Shown piece after piece: positions 48,433-52,382 of a stretch of DNA of 52,382 nucleotides. The notes beneath the pieces were generated by a model, which worked only from the letters and a program-made list of their open reading frames with translations, had not been told where the DNA came from and did not search any database. The DNA is taken from NCBI GenBank assembly GCA_029572955.1, contig JAKPQE010000031.1, forward strand, positions 1 to 52,382, given 5' to 3'. Position 1 is the first letter of the stretch. Each line of letters opens with the position of its first letter. This DNA comes from Pseudomonadota bacterium. GTDB lineage: Bacteria > Pseudomonadota > Alphaproteobacteria > Rhizobiales > JAKPQE01. The translations under genes and the position numbers were made by a program.

Positions 48433-48953
48433 GCATCGCCCTCGCGGTCGCCATCTTCCAATGCCGGCCAGTCGGCGACATCCGCGCCGTCGGGCGCGCC
48501 GTCGGGCGCACCGTCGGGCGCGGCGTCGAGCGCCGCCTCCGGCACCTGCAGCATCTTGCCGGGAAAATTCACATGATAGGCGACGCCCGCCGGCAGATCC
48601 CGCAGCACCTTGATGATCTCGCCGCTCGCGCCCTTCCCGACGACGACGTTGCCGCCAATGCCGAGATCGATCGCGGCAATGACCTTCTCGCCGAACTCGA
48701 ACCGGCTCTGCACCCAGGCCGCGTCGATGCCGATGAGTTCGCGGTCCCGGCAACCGACGAGAATATCCGCCTCGGTGAAATGGACCGTGTAGATGACCTG
48801 ATCCTGCAGGAAGGTTCCGATGTCGCGCACGACGCCGGTCGAGCCGCGCCTGACGAGCAGCACGCCGGTTGCGATGCCCGGAAAGGTACCGTCGTTGCGC
48901 AGGTTGCGCACGACACGCACCTCCTCGCCATAGTCGAAGCGTGGCCGGTCCAT
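48429..48953 (-). CDS. nifZ: NifZ
   Basis: A 174-residue protein needed for P-cluster formation in the MoFe protein. The two NifZ-type segments are FDYGEEVRVVRNLRNDGTFPG and FEFGEKVIAAIDLGIGGNVVVG, each beginning with the G-E-x-V pattern. The C-terminus bears three APDGA-type repeats (encoded near 48486-48521), a low-complexity tail. The ATG at 48953 is supported by AGGTGAGGG ahead. GTG at 48962 is possible. Confidence 0.92.
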   Translation of the reverse strand: MDRPRFDYGEEVRVVRNLRNDGTFPGIATGVLLVRRGSTGVVRDIGTFLQDQVIYTVHFTEADILVGCRDRELIGIDAAWVQSRFEFGEKVIAAIDLGIGGNVVVGKGASGEIIKVLRDLPAGVAYHVNFPGKMLQVPEAALDAAPDGAPDGAPDGADVADWPALEDGDREGDA

Positions 48954-48962
48954 CGCCCTCAC

Positions 48963-49283
48963 CTACTTCAGGAGCTCTTCGACGGGCACGAAGGCCGGCT
49001 TCTTCGCCTCACCGTGGAAGACCTTGAAGACCTTCTCGGTGCGGGCGTCGGAGACGACGAAATCGTCATAGGCGCGGCGCAGGTGCCGCGTGTAGTAGTC
49101 CCACCAGGATTCGCCCATGGCCGGCCCGTCGGTGTCCGCCTCGAGATAGTCGTGGAAGCGCTGCAGGATGTGCAGCCGGTTGACGAAGACCACCTGCGGC
49201 TCCGTCTCGATGTTGAAGAAGTGGAAGAAGTCCTCGGCGCTGGAGAGGTCTTCGAGTTCCGCTTCGAGTTCGGCGTTGCGCAT
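48963..49283 (-). CDS. nifW: NifW
   Basis: A 106-residue protein that stabilises or protects the MoFe protein. The NifW features are LEDLSSAEDFFHFFNI, VVFVNRLHILQRFHDYL and the C-terminal KVFKVF. The ATG at 49283 shares one base with the stop of the TPR gene (TGATG); TTG at 49286 is a less likely start because it lies too near GGAG. nifZ follows 9 bases on. Confidence 0.93.
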   Translation of the reverse strand: MRNAELEAELEDLSSAEDFFHFFNIETEPQVVFVNRLHILQRFHDYLEADTDGPAMGESWWDYYTRHLRRAYDDFVVSDARTEKVFKVFHGEAKKPAFVPVEELLK

Positions 49284-49834
49284 CAATGGCTCCTTGTCTC
49301 GGCGATTTCGGACAGCGTTTCGCGGGCGATCTGCAGGAGCGCGGCGGTGCCGAGACGGTCGGCGCCATCGAGCGTGGCAAGCTTTTCGAGGCGGGCGAGC
49401 GCCTCGTCGAAACGGCCGAGGCGCATCAGGAGATACGCCTCCCCCTTGACGGCCCAGAGCAGGAACCGGGTCATCGCCATGCGCGACCGGCCGGAGCGCT
49501 CGATGTCGGCGACTTCGAGAACGCGCCAGTCGCCGGGAATGTTGAGGCGCCGGCCGGCGGCCTGCATCGCCCTCTCGGCAACCGGCAGCGCGGCGGCGTA
49601 GTCGTGCTGGAAATAGAAGAAGCGATAGAGCGCGACGATGACGGTGAGGTCGTCCGGCGCGAGGCGCAGCGCCTCTTCGAGCCGGGCGCGCGCCAGGGCC
49701 GGCGTCGACGCGCTCTGCGCCGCCGCCACGAGTTCGGTGACGACGGGCAGGCTCGGCTCGTCGAAATAGAGGGCCTCGCCGGCGAAATCGAGGAGGTCGG
49801 GGCCGGTCGCGGCGGAATGGACGACTTCAGCCAT
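49283..49834 (-). CDS. TPR protein embedded in the nif operon
   Basis: A 183-residue protein made largely of tetratricopeptide-like helices ([55 protein letters not shown]). It has no signal peptide. It overlaps cysE by 8 bases and nifW by one, so it is part of one transcript. The Azotobacter order cysE1-nifW has no gene here. A role in nitrogenase assembly or partner recognition is likely but unproven. ATG 49834 follows GGGAGG. Confidence 0.8.
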   Translation of the reverse strand: MAEVVHSAATGPDLLDFAGEALYFDEPSLPVVTELVAAAQSASTPALARARLEEALRLAPDDLTVIVALYRFFYFQHDYAAALPVAERAMQAAGRRLNIPGDWRVLEVADIERSGRSRMAMTRFLLWAVKGEAYLLMRLGRFDEALARLEKLATLDGADRLGTAALLQIARETLSEIAETRSH

Positions 49835-50564
49835 GAGCCACCTCCCGCCGCCGCTCGACACCTGCCTCGCAGACGGACGCCGCCGAGCAATCGCCGCACT
49901 CCTCGGCGGCGGCGGCCTTGCCGGCGAGCTGCCGCTCCAGCCCCTCGATCCGTTCGATCAGGCAGCCGATCGCCTCGGCGACCGGGTCCGGGATGAGATG
50001 GTGGTCGAGGTCGATGCCGTAGGGATTGAAATAGGCGACCTTCCCGGCGCGGCGCACGACCCGCCCCGGAATGCCGACCACCGTCGCCCCCGACGGCACG
50101 TTGCCGACGACCACCGAATTCGCCCCGATCTTGGAATTGCAGCCGACGCGAATGGCGCCGAGCACCTTGGCGCCGGCGCCGATGACGACGTTGTCCTCGA
50201 TGGTCGGGTGGCGCTTGCCCTTGTTCCATGTCGTGCCGCCGAGGGTGACGCCGTGATAGAGGGTCACGCCGTCGCCGACCTCGGCGGTCTCGCCGATGAC
50301 GACCCCGGCGCCATGGTCGATGAAGAAGCGCCGGCCGATGGTCGCGCCCGGATGGATGTCGACATTGGTGAGGAACCGGCCGAGCCAGGAGACGAAGCGG
50401 GCGGAAAAGCGCCAGCCGCCGCGCCAGAGGCGATTGGCGATGCGGTGCCAGATCAGGGCATGGACGCCTGGATAGGTGGCAAGGATTTCAAGGGTGGAGC
50501 GCGCGGCCGGATCGCGCTCGAAGACGCAGGCGATGTCGTCGCGGATCGTGCCGACGAGCGTCAT
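49827..50564 (-). CDS. cysE: Serine O-acetyltransferase
   Basis: A 245-residue acetyltransferase making O-acetylserine for cysteine synthesis; in nif clusters it raises cysteine for NifS-made Fe-S clusters. The left-handed beta-helix hexapeptides are [42 protein letters not shown] and [20 protein letters not shown]. The short form starts [21 protein letters not shown]. It lies between nifV (4 bases) and the TPR gene, matching Azotobacter cysE1. Confidence 0.93.
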   Translation of the reverse strand: MTLVGTIRDDIACVFERDPAARSTLEILATYPGVHALIWHRIANRLWRGGWRFSARFVSWLGRFLTNVDIHPGATIGRRFFIDHGAGVVIGETAEVGDGVTLYHGVTLGGTTWNKGKRHPTIEDNVVIGAGAKVLGAIRVGCNSKIGANSVVVGNVPSGATVVGIPGRVVRRAGKVAYFNPYGIDLDHHLIPDPVAEAIGCLIERIEGLERQLAGKAAAAEECGDCSAASVCEAGVERRREVAHG

Positions 50565-50568
50565 GACC

Positions 50569-51708
50569 CTATCCCCCGCTCGCCTGCATCGCGTGGTGGA
50601 AGTCGAGGAGTTCGAGAACTTCCGGCGGCCGCTTCTTCATCTCGGCAAAACCGCGAATGGCACCGAGCAGGCGACCTGCCTCGTCGCGGCTGACCTCGAG
50701 GCCGATCGCGCCATAGGCATGGATAACCGAGGCCGTGCCGGAATGCTTGCCGAGCACGAGTTCGTGGTGCCGGCCAATCTCGGTTGGGTCGACGCCCTGA
50801 TAGTTGCGCGGGTCCTTCAGGATGCCGTCGACGTGAATGCCGGATTCATGGGTGAAAACCGAACGCCCGACGATGCTTTTCTGCTGCGGCACCGGGCGGC
50901 CGGACGCGGCGGCAACGAGATCGGAGACCTCGCCGAGGGCGGCGAGGGCAATGCCGGTGTCGCGGCGATGGAGATGCTTCATCGCCATGGCGAACTCTTC
51001 CAGCGGCGCGTTGCCGGCGCGCTCGCCGAGACCATTGACGGTCGTATTGACATGCGTCGCGCCGTGCATGGCGGCGGCCAGCGAATTGGCGGTCGCCAGG
51101 CCGAAATCGTCGTGGGCGTGCATTTCGAGTTCGAGATCGCTCGCCGCCCGCAGGCGCCGGAAAACCTCGGCCGTGGCGAACGGCTCCATGACGCCGACGG
51201 TATCGGCGAAACGGAAGCGGCGCGCCCCTGCCCCTGCTGCCGCCTCGACGACGGCCTCGAGGAAATCGAGATCGGCGCGCGATGAATCCTCGCCGCCGAC
51301 ACAGACGTCGAGGCCGGCATCGAGGGCGCGTGGCACGAGGGTGCGAATGCGCTCGAGCACCGTCTCGCGATTGCCGCCGAGCTTGTGCTCGATCTGCTGG
51401 TCCGAGACCGGTACCGAGAGGTCGACCATGCCGACGCCGAGCCCGATCGCGGCGGCAAGATCGGCTGCCGTCATCCGGCACCAGACGAGAAGCCGGGCAC
51501 GAAGGCCGAGGCCGGCGATGGCACGGATCACGTCGCGTTCTTCCGGCCCCATCGCCGGAATGCCGATTTCGAGTTCCGGCACGCCGATGGCATCGAGCCG
51601 ACGGGCGATCTCGAGCTTTTCGGCAAGCGTGAAGGCGACGCCGGCGGTCTGTTCGCCATCGCGCAGCGTCGTGTCGTCAATGATCACCGGCGGCAGCGGG
51701 TCGGACAT
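50569..51708 (-). CDS. nifV: Homocitrate synthase NifV
   Basis: A 379-residue enzyme that makes homocitrate, the organic acid of the FeMo-cofactor. [15 protein letters not shown] is the metal-binding start, and [34 protein letters not shown] and the loop [13 protein letters not shown] follow. [11 protein letters not shown] is the second signature. The alternative, alpha-isopropylmalate synthase, lacks this nif context and is longer. It ends 4 bases before cysE and begins 9 bases after nifS. Confidence 0.95.
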   Translation of the reverse strand: MSDPLPPVIIDDTTLRDGEQTAGVAFTLAEKLEIARRLDAIGVPELEIGIPAMGPEERDVIRAIAGLGLRARLLVWCRMTAADLAAAIGLGVGMVDLSVPVSDQQIEHKLGGNRETVLERIRTLVPRALDAGLDVCVGGEDSSRADLDFLEAVVEAAAGAGARRFRFADTVGVMEPFATAEVFRRLRAASDLELEMHAHDDFGLATANSLAAAMHGATHVNTTVNGLGERAGNAPLEEFAMAMKHLHRRDTGIALAALGEVSDLVAAASGRPVPQQKSIVGRSVFTHESGIHVDGILKDPRNYQGVDPTEIGRHHELVLGKHSGTASVIHAYGAIGLEVSRDEAGRLLGAIRGFAEMKKRPPEVLELLDFHHAMQASGG

Positions 51709-51717
51709 CGCGCCGCC

Positions 51718-52382
51718 TCACGAGTAGGCCGGAGCGAAGGCCGCGGCCGGATCCTCGACCGGGCCATTCCCGCTCCAATACGGCGAAAGCTTGCGGAGCT
51801 GGGCGATGATCGGCGGCACGGCCGCGACAACCCTGTCGATCTCGTCTCCGGTGTTTTCGTGCGAGAGCGAAAAGCGGATCGAGCCATGGGCCGCCGTATA
51901 GGGAATGTCCATGGCACGCATGACATGGGAGGGCTCGAGCGAACCCGAGGTGCAGGCCGATCCGGACGAGGCGGCGATGCCGAGCTTGTTGAGAAGCATC
52001 AGGATCGCCTCGCCCTCGACGAACTCGAAGGCGATGTTCGAGGTGTTCGGCAGGCGGTTGTCGACGTCGCCGGTGGCGAAGGCATGCGACACGGCGGCGA
52101 GGATGCCGTCCTCGAGGCGATCGCGCAGGGCGCGCACGCGGGTCTGCTCGTCCTTCATGCGAAGGAGGGCCAGCTCGGCCGCCTTGCCGAGGGCGACGAT
52201 CGAGGCGGTGTTCTCGGTGCCGGCCCGGCGGCCGCGCTCCTGATGGCCCCCGCGCAACAACGGCCGGAAACGGACGCCGCGCTTGAGGTAGAGAACGCCG
52301 ACGCCCTTCGGGGCATGCAGCTTGTGGCCGGAGAGCGACAGCATGTCGATCCCGGTGTTCTTCAGGTCGATCGGCAGCTTGC
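51718..52382 (-). CDS. nifS: Cysteine desulfurase NifS, C-terminal part (5' end outside window)
   Basis: A PLP enzyme that supplies sulfur for nitrogenase clusters. The frame is open to the window edge (residues KLPIDLKNTGID before MLSLSG). The PLP lysine is in LSGHKLHAPKGVG, and RGGHQERGRRAGTENT and the active-site Cys in SSGSACTSGSLEPSHV are present. Only the C-terminal 220 or so residues are visible. The next gene starts 9 bases after the stop. The upstream promoter is outside the window. Confidence 0.95.
   Translation of the reverse strand, partial: KLPIDLKNTGIDMLSLSGHKLHAPKGVGVLYLKRGVRFRPLLRGGHQERGRRAGTENTASIVALGKAAELALLRMKDEQTRVRALRDRLEDGILAAVSHAFATGDVDNRLPNTSNIAFEFVEGEAILMLLNKLGIAASSGSACTSGSLEPSHVMRAMDIPYTAAHGSIRFSLSHENTGDEIDRVVAAVPPIIAQLRKLSPYWSGNGPVEDPAAAFAPAYS

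Noticed and set aside
48486-48521. Repeats in nifZ as a CRISPR or assembly fault
   Set aside because: The three units are 12 bases long, in frame, and encode a simple APDG tail, so they are a coding repeat.

Overview
The window is a high-GC chromosomal segment of an alphaproteobacterium. The order dnaB-alr-radA-cvpA-purF, an Irr-type Fur regulator, an NnrU protein and the L,D-transpeptidases all fit the Rhizobiales (Hyphomicrobiales). The right end carries nitrogen-fixation accessory genes, so the organism is probably a diazotroph. A Pleomorphomonas-like free-living nitrogen fixer is my inference and cannot be proven from the sequence alone.

Layout. Positions 1-6.5 kb hold a plus-strand housekeeping block: dnaB (3' part), alr, radA, cvpA, purF and an SDR gene. 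Positions 6.5-14 kb are mixed. They contain a paired-palindrome intergenic repeat, an exported alpha/beta hydrolase with an acyl-carrier-like N-terminus, an FAH-family hydrolase, a BtuF-like binding protein translationally coupled to a DUF71 ATPase, a second SDR, a LysE exporter, a serine/threonine dehydratase and a Phd/ParE-type toxin-antitoxin pair with a visible promoter and operator. Positions 14-24 kb hold nnrU, panB, the yfgM-like/bamB/der block, cysQ, an unusual degenerate CysN-CysC fusion, an XRE-cupin regulator, an FkbM methyltransferase and two tandem L,D-transpeptidases.

Positions 24-35.5 kb hold a conserved hypothetical gene, a LonB-like protease coupled to a Usp-like protein, a membrane protein, a Tat-exported amine oxidase, a nested palindromic repeat, guaA, a ten-cysteine small secreted protein, a DUF2934 protein and an RsmB-type methyltransferase. 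Positions 35.6-39 kb form an iron and peroxide block: irr, then rubrerythrin, a two-cluster Fe-S oxidoreductase and DUF3501. An ICE-like palindrome lies in front of rubrerythrin and a strong terminator closes the block. Positions 39-46 kb, mostly minus strand, carry guaB with a coupled membrane gene, a NIT/HAMP/CZB chemoreceptor, rlmE and ppx/gppA.

A tRNA-Gln(CTG) gene at 46.3 kb separates this core from a tightly overlapping minus-strand nif block, nifS-nifV-cysE-TPR-nifW-nifZ-nifM-flavoprotein. Its order mirrors the Azotobacter nifUSV-cysE1-nifWZM layout, with an extra TPR gene and a terminal FccB-like flavoprotein that has lost one redox cysteine. The most unusual items are the CysN-CysC fusion, the acyl-carrier-like hydrolase, the FccB-like protein in the nif block, and the irr/rubrerythrin region. 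No CRISPR array, transposase, integrase or rRNA was seen.
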